A stretch of 32,447 nt of DNA from Saprolegnia diclina VS20 (taxonomy: Eukaryota; Oomycota; Saprolegniomycetes; Saprolegniales; Saprolegniaceae): assembly GCF_000281045.1 (NCBI RefSeq), contig NW_008246095.1:182908-215354 (forward strand), read 5' to 3'. A program made the position numbers and the translations under genes. Below the pieces are notes generated by a model. The model saw nothing but the letters and a program-made list of their open reading frames with translations, ran no database searches and was not told the DNA's origin. Each line of letters opens with the position of its first letter. Position 1 is the first letter of the stretch. Shown here piece by piece: positions 21,001 to 31,310 of the stretch.

Positions 21001-24000
21001 ACCGCACGCCACGAGTCTCAGCGCGTCGACACTGGGTGCGTCGATGGCACGGTCGCGGATCCCGTCGCTGCTAGTGACAGCGACCCTCGAACAGTTTAGC
21101 GTGTCGCTCAACAAGGACTCGCGTGACCGGCGACTCGTGACGCTCTCGATGACGAACGCGTCCTTGCACATGACGACGCAGAGTGACGCGTCGTACACGA
21201 TCGACGGCACGCTCGGGAACTTTCTCGTTGAAGACCACAGCGTGCAAAAGCATTCGATGTACAACCCGTTTGTGGGCCTCGACCCGGCCGCGACGACGAC
21301 ACAGCTTCTTTCGTTTGCATATGTCGTGCCGCCAGCCCCCGCGCTTCCAACGCTCGACGCGTGCCTCGACCATGTGCGCATCGTCTACGTCCATCAGCAA
21401 GTGCTCGAGCTGGTCGATTACCTCTTCCAAGGCGTCCTCGGGTCTCTTGTGAATGCGACGCTCATGAATGCGACGCAGCTATTGCTCAAGGAAGAGCCGT
21501 CGGCGCTAAAGCTGCATGTGAACCTCGTCGAGCCGCGCATTGTGATTCCAATGCATCCAATGGACACCCAGCACTTGCTCCTCGCAGCGACGTCGCTCGA
21601 GCTCTCGCACGTCCCGGCGTCGACGGTTGTCTACGACGATGGCCGTGTCGTGATTGTTTACGAGGGCGAAGGAATGCCAGCGGATGTCAAGCACGTCGTC
21701 TTGGACCAAGTGATGCTTTTTGCAACGACGAAAACTGCGGGCGAGTACGCGCCCGTGCTTGAGACGCCGCTACAGCTCGATATTGCGATCAAGGACGTCG
21801 TGTCGACGACGCTCGTCATGAGCGACGGCGTCGTCCTCCCGCGTTTTAGCATCGAGTGCGTCATGCCACGCTTGCACATGCGTCTCTCAAAAGCCGTGTA
21901 TGTCATGCTCGTGCGCGTGCTCCAAGAGAACATTGGCGCGGCCACCTTGATTGACGGCGCGACGACGGGCTCTGCGTCCATCTCGGACGTGTACCGCCCC
22001 ATCGTCGCCTACGACTATGCGCGCACCGACCTGGAAATGCTGACGATGCGGCTTTCGTTCTCGATGGCGTCGTTTGCATGTGCGCTCGAGGACACGGACT
22101 TGCTTTTGACGGCGTCCGACCTTGACGTCGGTCTCGTCCTGCTCCAAGATCAGAGCCCGCGCATCGAGGTTGGGCTCGCGACCTTTGGCGCGTCCGAGAA
22201 GGCGCGCGACTGGTTGTCGTCCAGCGGCCAAACACGCATGCAGTACGCGTGGGACGATGTCAAGCGGTCGTGCAGCCTCGATCTCGACGTATCGAACGTG
22301 TCGGGCACGGTGGTGCCGAGCGCTCTCTTGACGCTGGTTCAGTTTTTCCATCTGGACGCTGCGATGCTCCAGTCGAATGCGAGCAGTCCCGCGCCGACCG
22401 CCGACGCCGAGTACGAATTCCATGTCCAGCTGCACGCGTCCAAGGTCGGGCTGCACTTTCCGTCCGACTTGGCCGATCATAGTCGTCCGCTTTTGGCGAT
22501 CGAGTCGGACTTTGCCATTGCGTTCGACTCGTACCCGCCCGACCGCAACGAAGCGACGCCCATGGCCGTTGTCATTGAGGCCACGCAGTTTGAGGCCTAC
22601 CTTCGCAACACTAACCGGCAAGGCTGCGCGACCTCGTTCGTGCAGCTCATGGAGCCGACGAATCTCCGCATGAAGTACCAGTTCTTCACGCACGCGCAAG
22701 AAAAGATGGAGGTGTCCATCAGCACGGTCACGGTCTTTGTCTCGTATGAAGACACGCAGCTCTTGTCGACGGTCGTTCGCGCGCTATCGGCGGATGTTGC
22801 GATGACGTCGCACGCGTCGTCACTGCCGTCGATGGAACTCAACTTTGTCAAGGAGACGCAGCGTCACATGACGTGGGACGTCCAGAGCATGCAGCTCACG
22901 CTCATCAACGACTGCGACGGCTGCGACATGGGTCTCCTTCAGCTGCGACTGCCGACGTGCCGCCTGTTTGTGAACGCGGCGACGACATTCGAGAGCTCGA
23001 CCGTCACGGGCGGCGGCGACCTCTCGTTCGAAGCCACGTACTACAACCCGGATTCGCGCACGTGGCAGCCGCTCTGCGCCGAGTGGAAGCTCAACGCGAC
23101 CGTCATGTCGACGCTGGGCCACGTCTCGAGCGACGCCAACCTCAACAGCATGCAATGGACTGTCTCGGCCGACCCGCTCAATGTCTCGGTGACGCACGGC
23201 TTGCTCGAGGCTCTGGCGTCTGCGGGCGAAACGTGGGCCAACGGCAAGCACGACCGGTCGCTGCAGGCGCCGTGCACGATCGTCAACGAGTCGGGGCTGC
23301 CGCTGCGCTTTTGGTGGAGTGCCAACGCACACGACGTGCAAGTCGTCGACCACGGCAGTAGCGCTTGCATTCATTACGTGCACGTACAAGGCAACGGGTC
23401 GGGCGTCACGCGCACGTACACGTCGCAGCAGCGCGAGCAAGGCACCGTGTGCTTGGACCTCGTTGGTCTCGGGTGTCAGCCCGTGCAAGGTTCCCTTCTT
23501 GTCACACGTTCGGCAGCGCCTCATGCTCGCTGTGTGTAGGCATTGTGGCTGAAGAGCTCGGGACGCACGCGCACTCGCTTGTGGAGCTGTCGGGTGGCCT
23601 CTCCAACTTCAAGTACGCGGTCCTATGTGAAAAGATATCTTGACATGTGTGTTTTTGGTAGGGTTACCTGCACGTCGCAGCTCGTGGGGGGTCACATTGT
23701 ACTCACCATCTCTTCGCACGTGCGCATTCACAGCCACGTCTCGGAGAAGGTCCAGCTACTGGTGTACGACCCGAGCTGGAATGCGCCAATGGACATTGGC
23801 ACGGTCGCACCGGGAGACAGCATTGCGCTGCCCGTCATGTACTCGCTTGGGTACTGTTCTCTTGCGCATCCTCGTGCCTTTGCGATGCGTGTGTCTGTGT
23901 AGATCGGAGATTCGCTTGCGCTGCCTCGGCAACGACTGGAGCTTCTCGAGTCCGATTCCACTCGACATGACGAGCGCCAGCCTCACCGTCTCGTGCACGC

Positions 24001-26845
24001 ACCCGACCCAAGTCGCCTTCTTTTGCGTCTCGTTTGAGCAAGGCCATGTGCACTTGTACGACCCGCTCACGCTCGAAAACAAGTGCCCCCTGCCGATTAC
24101 GTTTCAAGCGCGGGACGGCAGCCGCGGCGTGGCGCGCGGGGAGACACTTTCCGTGGGCGCGACGGCGGGCATTTGGTGGGCAATGCACCAGCCACTGTTT
24201 GCGCTCGATGTGCCAGGGTGCGATATCTCGTCGTGGTTGCCGCTCAAGAAGGACAACCTCAAGCCCTTCTCGCTCGTTGTGCGGCGCCGCGGCGACCGTC
24301 GGCCCATGACGATCCTTGTCGCGCTGCGCGAAAATGCGGCCAAAGCGCTCACCATCTCGCTCTACGCGGACGTGTGGCTCATCAACCGCACGGGCGTGGA
24401 CCTCGCGTTCGGTAACGAGGTCGACGACGAGTGCTACCGCCCGTCATCCGAGGCCCAGAGCATCATTGACGACGCGCCCATGACCATGTACTCGTCGGGT
24501 GAGTCACCCGCGCTGCTGCGCGTGCGTCATGGCAACGCCAAGTGGAGTGCGTATGTGAAAGCGGACCCGCGCCGCATGAATTGGCAGGACGAGTGCCTCA
24601 GCGTTGCGTCCAACGGCCGCCTCTACGAGCTTGGCGTCTCGGCCGACTATGCGACGCGGCACTTTGGCGTCCTCACGACGATCGTGACGCTGACGCCGCG
24701 GTACCTCTTTGTGAACCGGTCGCCGTGGACCATCATCTTGCTCGAAGACGACGGCGCGCTTCCGTCCAACTTGACGCACGTCGACCACATGGTACCGCCG
24801 GGCGACTCGTATGCGCTCTACTGGATGCAAGGCGTGCGCCGCCGTCTGCGTGCGTCGGTCCTTGACTGCCCCGGGCAGTCGAGCTGGTCCGAGCCTTTTG
24901 GCATCAACGAACTGCGCACGATGGAGCTCCTCGTGCCCAACGACGTGAGCTGCCCGATTCTTCAAGTCGTCGTCAAGCAAGGTGGGCTCACGCAGTCGAC
25001 ATACGTCATCGATATGGTCAACTTGGACCTCGAGCCGCTGCCCGAGACGAAGGCGCCAACGTGGGATCTTGTGACCGTTGACGTCAAGGTACAACCTCCA
25101 TCGTACTGTGCGATGACATACACGACCATTGTGCACAGGTGGCGAGTGTGACAATGACGCTCCTCGACACGTCCAAGGAAGTCGACTTGTTTACGGGTCC
25201 CGTGTTGGAAGAAGTGGCGCGGTTTAAGATTTTCAACATTCGCATGGACCTCTTCAAGGACCGCGTCAACGCCCAGGTACTGATTGCACTCGCCTGGAAG
25301 AGCAAACGCGTTGCTCATCCGATATGATGTTAGAGCCACTTGCGCATCGGCTCGATGGCGTTGCAGGATCTCTTGCCGCGCACCAAGTACCCTCTCGTCG
25401 TGTCGCCTTCCAAGTCGTCGTCGTCGCGCGACTTTATCGTGGTCGCGTACAAGGACAAGGTCCACCCCAAGTACCACTATATCGAGTCGCTCGAGGTGTA
25501 CGTGCAAGACGTGTCGCTCCAGACGTCCATGTCGTTTGTCAACCGCATCAACGGACTCATCACCGAGACGCTGGGCCATTTTACCTCGGCGCGGTCGCTG
25601 GACCTCGTTGCGTACTTCAACAACGACGACCTTGCATCCCTCACCGGTCGCAAGTGGTTTTTCGAGCGCCTCGCGATTCGCCCGATCCACGCCACGGTCT
25701 CGTTTGTCAAGGACGCGAGCTCGGGCGACGCGACCAACTTTTGGCTCGCGAACCTCAAGCTCAAGATCAAGGACGCGTCGCTCGTGCTGGATGGTTACAC
25801 GCTCGCAAACGCGCTCGCGACGCAAGAGTCGGTGCTCGAAGCGCTCAGCCGCTTCTACGTCGGGTCGGTGAAAAGCCAAGCGCTGGGGCTGGTCGAGTCG
25901 ATCCAAGTCATCCCGCTCGTCACGGGCGTTGTGACCGAAGGTGTCTCGACACTGGTCTCGACGCTGTGGGGCAAGGCCGATAGCACCCTCGCGTCGTCAT
26001 CGTTTCGGCGCGAGTCGCTTTCCAACAGCGCGATCGTGTCCAAGCACAGCAGAGGTGTTGCGTCAGTCGCGTCGCCGGCCCAGCTCCAAAACGTGCTCCA
26101 CCACCTCGTGTTTGATTGGGACGGCAACCACACGGGGCTCGAAGCCCGCGCGTGCATGGCGCTCGGCCTCATCAACAATTCGTCGCAGTCGATCGTAGTC
26201 CAAGCGACGCTTCGGGACGGTGCCGAGTTGCGATCGCTGCCGAACGGCCGACAGCACCTGGCGCCGGGCCTTGCCGAGTGGCAGCCGGACCGCGCCCTCC
26301 TCCTCTTTGCGTGGGGCTATACGCCGACGCTACTGACGACGGGCGACGTGTCGATGAATGTCCAATCGAACGCGTTCACGCTCACGATCTCGAAATCGTT
26401 TACGCGCTTGCAGGCCAACCCGGGCTACACGGCCACGTTTACGCTGCAAGAGTCGCAAACGTGGTGGGCCAAGCACATGGTCGTTGTCAGCGACGACCTC
26501 CCGTCGATCCAGACGACCGCAGCGTCAGCGGCGCCGGATGCGCAGAGTGCATACGAGATCCTCTTTGATAGCGACACGCTCGGTATTGTTGCGCGCCAAG
26601 TCGACCAAAATACGGTCGCGGTGCGCGAGTGCTGTCGCTTCTCCAACGGCCAACCCAGTCCCGCGCTGGCATGCGGTCTCATTGCCGAGGGCGACTTGAT
26701 TCTATCGGTGAACGGCCTCCCCGTGCGTACGACAAGCGGCTTCAAGGCTGCGATCGTCAACACACCGCGGCCTCTCGTCGTGCGATTTGCCCGCAAGCCC
26801 GCTATCGTCGTCGAGGACGAGAACGCGTTCAACCTCTTTGGCTAA
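18090..26845 (+). CDS. VPS13: VPS13-family bridge-like lipid transfer protein, 8 exons
   Basis: Exons 18090-18113, 18170-18427, 18479-23489, 23540-23612, 23662-23850, 23903-25088, 25139-25276 and 25334-26845; introns of 49-57 nt, all in consistent phase. Total 2,797 codons. The chorein N-terminus is split by a 24-nt first exon (MAKAVISS) from ILQSQLGKYVDGLAPESLQV and WSGELLLTNLKLKPLAL. The IRYED motif (exon 3) is typical. A long beta-rich region forms the lipid groove in this family. ISLYADVWLINRTG and RYLFVNRSPWTI mark the VAB/SHR-BD region (about residues 1,850-2,240). Exon 8 holds the C-terminal helical region and ends in a PDZ-like module (about 2,706-2,780; GLIAEGDLILSVNGLPV). Members move phospholipids in bulk at organelle contact sites. 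The start is inferred from the fit of the 24-nt exon. No ubiquitin-binding or PH domain was recognised. Confidence 0.88.
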
Positions 26846-26970
26846 GTTCTGATGTACATACGCACGTACAGTAGCTCCATGTACCCACAGTATAAACAAC
26901 CCACGTCCAAGGAAACCACATCTAGTAACATCATTAGTCGAGCGCTCGAGTCTTGGGCGCCACGATACCC

Positions 26971-27479
26971 TCATGTCTCGGACGGCGCGAGGAGCTTCTT
27001 GGCGCCGGTAGAGAGACGGCGTTGCTGTTGGGTCTTGGGCGGTGATGTCTTGGACGCGCGGAGCTTGAGCGCAAGCGTAAACTCTTTAAACGTGACGCCG
27101 TCGTCGTCGAGCGACGCCATCCAACGACGAAGGTCGGCCACGTCGTCGTCCGAGACGCCAAAGTTGATTTGGTGCAGCCCATCGAGGAGCTCGTCGAGCG
27201 AGATGCGCTTGTTCTGGTTGAGGTCCATGGCGGCAAAGACGTCGATCGCGCGGAGGCCGTTGCCATGAATGTACTTGTCAAGGCGGCGAAACCAGCTCGG
27301 CGGGAGCGGACTGAGCGTGTCCAACGGCGCGATCGTAGCCTGCGGCGGCCGATACAGCGACATGGCCTTCTCGTCCGCCTCGTCGGCCGGCATCTAGGCC
27401 ATGGTTATCGCACAGAACCACCCTAGCGACGTGGTCGTACCGTCGGTCCGTGGGCGCAGCAGCACGCGACTTGTCCCAT
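26971..27479 (-). CDS. EF-hand protein with predicted dual-acylated N-terminus, 2 exons
   Basis: Exon 2 (26971-27393) alone encodes 140 residues from an ATG. However, that ATG directly follows CCTAG, and a 47-nt GTACGA...CCTAG stretch (27394-27440), the standard intron of this window, precedes it. Upstream, ATG at 27479 reads MGQVACCCAHGPT and joins in phase 0, giving 153 aa. Gly2 with Cys6-Cys8 is the pattern of N-myristoylated, palmitoylated membrane proteins. An Inr+FPR-like site lies just before this ATG. Residues 70-81 (DLNQNKRISLDE) are a complete calcium-binding EF loop; a second EF hand (SLDDDGVTFKEF) is shortened and probably does not bind calcium. The C-terminus is basic and Ser/Lys-rich. 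Calcium-dependent signalling at a membrane is inferred. The start lies 48 nt from the divergent ankyrin gene. Confidence 0.78.
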
Positions 27480-27490
27480 AAGATACCAGT

Positions 27491-27507
27491 CCAAAAATCG
27501 AAAGTGC
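27491..27507 (-). promoter_or_regulatory. Inr+FPR-like core promoter of the EF-hand gene
   Basis: The minus-strand sequence GCACTTTCGATTTTTGG has the CACTTT initiator core and an ATTTTT FPR-like core. It lies 11 nt upstream of the ATG at 27479 and inside the 48-nt gap to the divergent ankyrin gene. It supports transcription starting before the short acylation exon. Confidence 0.38.
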
Positions 27508-27527
27508 AAAGTGGAACCGTCGTCGTC

Positions 27528-28527
27528 ATGGGTCTCCTCTCCAAGCTCGTGCTGCCCGAGAGCGGTGGGCCCAAGGCGGCCAAGCCGACGCCAATCGTCC
27601 AGCTGCCACTAAGCGCGTGCCTCAAGTGGCTCAACCCGCGCAGGGCCGCGCTCGGGCTGCCCATTTATGCCGATACGCCTGCCCATGGCAAAGCCAAGGT
27701 GCTGCCAATACCACCCGTCGAGCGCCTGCGGAGCGAAATCATCGATGCGGTGCAGAACCGCACCTTTGAACAGTACGTACTACTGTCACCGTCTGGCAAA
27801 CGGTGGTGCGATGGATGGTACTGCTTGTAGAACGGCTGTGGACGACCCCACGGTGGTCGTCGGCGCGGGCGGGCGCCTCTACGCAGCCACGACCGCCATC
27901 ACCCTGCGCAAGCTCGCCCAATACAACGCGATTCCATTCTCGGATGTATGGACTGCGAGCTACCACGGACGCCAAATCGAAGTACTAATGGCGTTTCTCG
28001 TCGTTGAGATTTGAACTTTGAGATTCGCTTACTTGAGATTGTAGGTCGAGCACTACATTGCGACGTGCGGCATTGATCCCAACATTCCCCAATTCGGGTA
28101 TCCATACCAAACACCATTGCACTGTGCCGTGAGCGGTGGTGCCACGGCAACCGTACGACGACCAACTTCAAGCGAACGAAGGACCATCTGCTGTGTTGCT
28201 CACGCATTATTCCGCGTAGGCCCAGTATCTCGTGGCCAAAGGTGCGTCGCCCGCCAAGACGGATATCAACGACAACAGTACGCTACGTGATTCCCGAGCT
28301 ATAAGGGTTCGAATACTGCAAACGATGTAGCGCCGATCCATTTGGCCGCGCGCTGGGGCCGACTGGACGTTCTCGAGCTCTTCTTGCGCGGTCCGTCGCT
28401 TCCGCAAACGGCGTGGGTGGCGCCCAATCGTCTGGGCGATACGCCGATATACATGGCATCACAGCACGGCCATATCTCGGTCACTGCGTTCTTCAGGCTC
28501 CATTTCGAACAGCGCGACCACGAATGA
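27528..28527 (+). CDS. Ankyrin-repeat protein, 5 exons (252 aa)
   Basis: Exons 27528-27772, 27831-27981, 28045-28152, 28220-28277 and 28331-28527; introns of 58, 63, 67 and 53 nt. The frame closes at 253 codons with TGA at 28525-28527. The N-terminal third (MGLLSKLVLPESGG...) has no recognised domain. Ankyrin repeats follow: SDVWTASYHGRQIEVEHYI, YQTPLHCAVSGGATATAQYL, NTPIHLAARWGRLDVLELFL and DTPIYMASQHGHISVTAFF. The last repeat is followed by a short charged tail (HFEQRDHE). The role is probably protein interaction with an unknown partner. It is not a close copy of the ankyrin gene at 16383-17355: intron positions and repeat sequences differ. It is divergently arranged with the EF-hand gene, 48 nt apart, and may be co-expressed with it. 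Confidence 0.8.
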
Positions 28528-28809
28528 GCCTCCATCCAATGCGACCTGGTTGATGGCCGTCCATAGTTGGGTCGCAAAAATAAACTCAAAATGCCTTTCG
28601 CATACTACCTGAGTACGACGCTGGAAGGCGTTGGCGTTGGTGCCGCTGTGCTCGTCAAGTGAGAGCTGCGCAGAGAGACTTGTCTGCGGTGGCATTCTTC
28701 CTGCATGTTGTCAAGAAGGAACGGCGTCGTTTAAATAATACGTCAACGCTTTATTCATATCCAAGCCTACGGTGACGTGCGGTGGTGCATCTCGCAGAGG
28801 CGGCGACTT

Positions 28810-29214
28810 CTACGACGCAAAGAGGGCGCGCAGAACGTATTCGATTTCGTGCCACGACAGCGTCGCGGTGTGCTCGTACACTTCGGGTGTGAACGGCAGC
28901 GGCGCGTACTTGGACTCGTCATCGTCGAGGCTGTCGCTGTGGCGCCGGCGCACGAGCACCGCGGGCGAAGCGGACTGATCGAGGAGGTCCATGGCCTCTT
29001 TCTTCTTCGTGGCGTACGTCTTTTGCGTCGAGTTGGCGCGGCGGCGGTGAAACTCGCAGTACGAGTGCAGCTGGCCGTTGCGTTTTGCGGACCGCGCGTT
29101 GGGGCACCGCTTGAACGCATACTTGCAGCGGTCTTCAAAGGACGCCGCGACACAGAGCGGCGAAGGCGACGACGACGCCGACGACATGGGGGTAGCGCGC
29201 GACCAGAGTGTCAT
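28810..29214 (-). CDS. Small Cys/His-finger protein, family member 3 (134 aa)
   Basis: Single exon, 135 codons including TAG at 28810-28812. The module reads DRCKYAFKRCPNARSAKRNG, then LHSYCEFHRRRANSTQKTYA. Ligands are at C30, C37, H50, C53 and H56, the same C-x6-C-x12-H-x2-C-x2-H spacing as the genes at 12486 and 15737. A basic segment (ATKKKEAM) follows. The N-terminus is Ser-rich rather than Tyr-rich. The C-terminal part keeps PLPF and ends in a hydrophobic helix (WHEIEYVLRALFAS) in place of the EDCL ending of the others. A well-matched core promoter (29260-29275) lies about 50 nt upstream. It is the most divergent of the three and lies on the opposite strand more than 12 kb away. Confidence 0.8.
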   Translation of the reverse strand: MTLWSRATPMSSASSSPSPLCVAASFEDRCKYAFKRCPNARSAKRNGQLHSYCEFHRRRANSTQKTYATKKKEAMDLLDQSASPAVLVRRRHSDSLDDDESKYAPLPFTPEVYEHTATLSWHEIEYVLRALFAS

Positions 29215-29259
29215 GGTATACTATCTGTGTTTGGATATCGTCGGGGCGATGGCGATCTT

Positions 29260-29275
29260 GTAAATTACAAAGTGA
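29260..29275 (-). promoter_or_regulatory. Inr+FPR core promoter of finger gene 3
   Basis: The minus-strand sequence TCACTTTGTAATTTAC contains TCACTTT, a full match to the oomycete initiator YCAYTYY, and AATTTAC, a full match to the FPR (MWTTTNC). It lies 46-60 nt upstream of the ATG at 29214. It is the best promoter match in the window. Confidence 0.5.
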
Positions 29276-31310
29276 CGAGGTGAAGGCTCTGTTGTTTGGT
29301 TCGGAATTCGAGGTGTCGCGATCACCGACGACGTTGACGCTCGGTGCCAGAGTGGGCGGAGCTGCGTTGGATACGCCCATATGTTGAAAAGCGTGGTTTG
29401 ATTTCCCGTACTTTTCGCCGCCGGAAGCTCGTCTAGCTACTCGCGCTAGCCAATGCGAGGCGAATATGCGTTCCGGGAAACCACCATGCGTTGATACGGT
29501 CATGGTCGCATCCAATGTAATGCATTGCTCGACGCCCATTGGTGCTCCGTGGTGCCACATTGTACGTCATGTCCGTGCCGCCATCCAAGCCACCGCGGCG
29601 CAAGCATGTCTTTCCTTTGAAAGAAGCAATGGCAAGGGTGCGGGATAGCGCTTAGTAAGTGCGCACGATGAACAATCATACCCGGCACACCACCACGCAG
29701 CAAAGATGCGTCACTGGACCGGACACTCGGTAGAATATATTCTCAATAGATAGCAACTGGATGAATACGCCAAGGGCCACCGTAGTAAGCCATTGTGTGC
29801 ACGATGGACTGAGCCACGATCGACCGAGAGGTAGGAGAGTATTTCGCTGGGTCAACAAAGGGCATAAGCTTACATGTGCATTGCGTGGAGGACACAACGG
29901 GTACAGCAGCACCGTAGGCGGCGCCCTCGAATCGCAGCGGACGTATCCGCAATGTTTGTCGGATCCAAGACAATCGCACCGTGTGTAGCAGGAGAAACGA
30001 GATCGTCGCTGCGCAACTTTCGTTCGCAAACACTGCGTCGAACACTGTCGAGACAGATTGCCGTGCGAATTACTTCTCTTGCATTGCACTGCATAGTATG
30101 GGATCTCGATGCCTTCAATCCCTTGGTGGCAACAAACAACCAGTTCTGCGCCGCCAAACCAAGCGCTACGTTATAGAAGGCTCGGTGGACCGCGAAATCA
30201 GATGTTGTAAAACAGTTGTGCCACTGTCACCATATGTTTTGGGTGTGTCATCACGGACAGATCCCACCGGTTCGGACGGCGTCGTTGAATGCGACACATC
30301 ATCCTTGGTACGATACCATCGGAGATTCGATGCTCGGTTCCTTTATGTAGAGGTTGCAAAGCTGCGATATCGTACGACCGGCTCTTGCATCGGTGCCAGA
30401 TATCGAACATCGCAGCGAGCGATGGGCACGTCGTTAGACACGCAGAACGTTGAGCAGCGGAATCTAATTCCGCACCAGATCGTCGTCGACGTGCGCAGAT
30501 AGTTCAAACGTGTGGCTTGTAGATAACAGCCCTGATGCGCAACCTCCCTGTCGCGAGTGTTGATGTCGATCAACGCGTCCGAAGCACATTTGCATGGGCT
30601 GAAACACACAGCATCGAAGCCCACGATACGATATTCGTCAGATCCTGAAACAAAGTCAATTTGGTGGACCCACAGCGCGTCACACACGAGAAGCATTTGG
30701 CTGTAGAAGCGTGAGGTTATGCTACTCGAGTGTGGAGCCAATTCGTTTGTTGTTTTGTGTCCAAGCACACCTGTCACATGCTCGATGACATTGTCGTCAT
30801 CAGGCCAAACGGCATTACGTGTGCTACTCCGAGAAACGAGCTGCTTCGAGACGCACGTTTTCTCTGGGTCGAAACGGGTACGTATTCCGAAGCCTGTTGG
30901 ACCTCCATTCGAAAGAGTCGCCTCTGTCGAAGCCTATGGGATGCTTAACATGAGAGCGATGTGTAGAATGTTGAGCGTTTGCTGCTTCCAAAGAAGCTTA
31001 CTCCTTACGACAAGCGTAGTTTCTCTCCAAGATATATTCTTTTGTGGAATCGCGCTGCACTGTTTCGTCGCGATTGGAATGTGGACCAAGCCTGCGTGGT
31101 CGAGGGATCTGTCGGTCATGCATTTTGTTCCAAGCGCAGTACAGCTGCAAGACGGCTCGACGGAGTTTACTGCACATGTCCTCCAATCCAAATCATTGCC
31201 GAACCATGTACGCAACAAGCTCTGCGAACAACACGCAATGCACAGTCTGCTTCAATACAAAATTGGTCTGTCATTCAAAAGATAAAAGAGAGGGGGATCG
31301 GCCCGACGTT
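29276..31310. other. Gene-poor region
   Basis: Two kilobases without a supportable intact gene. Frames on both strands are short and lack the third-position bias of the genes around them. One coding-like minus-strand segment (30343-30720) is listed separately, and weaker patches occur on the minus strand at 29.74-30.05 kb and near 31.0-31.2 kb. No terminal repeats, RNA genes or simple repeats were recognised. Confidence 0.4.
30343..30720 (-). pseudogene. Possible decayed host gene segment, family unknown
   Basis: One minus-strand frame ending at 30343 reads like protein for about 120 residues. Examples are ALWVHQIDFVSGSDEYRIVG, CASDALIDINTRDREVAHQG and YLAPMQEPVVRYRSFATST. No start, partner exon or promoter is evident, codon bias is weak, and the flanks are non-coding in character. 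Large START-like and FYVE-type families are common in oomycetes and leave such relics, but I cannot show that this is one of them. Confidence 0.27.

Noticed and set aside
27394-27402. Two-codon upstream ORF (ATG GCC TAG) abutting the EF-hand ATG
   Set aside because: It is better explained as the end of a 47-nt intron whose removal joins the MGQVACCC exon in phase.
28300-28320. GGTTCGAATAC resembling a tRNA T-arm
   Set aside because: It lies inside an intron of the ankyrin gene and no acceptor stem or anticodon arm can be built around it.
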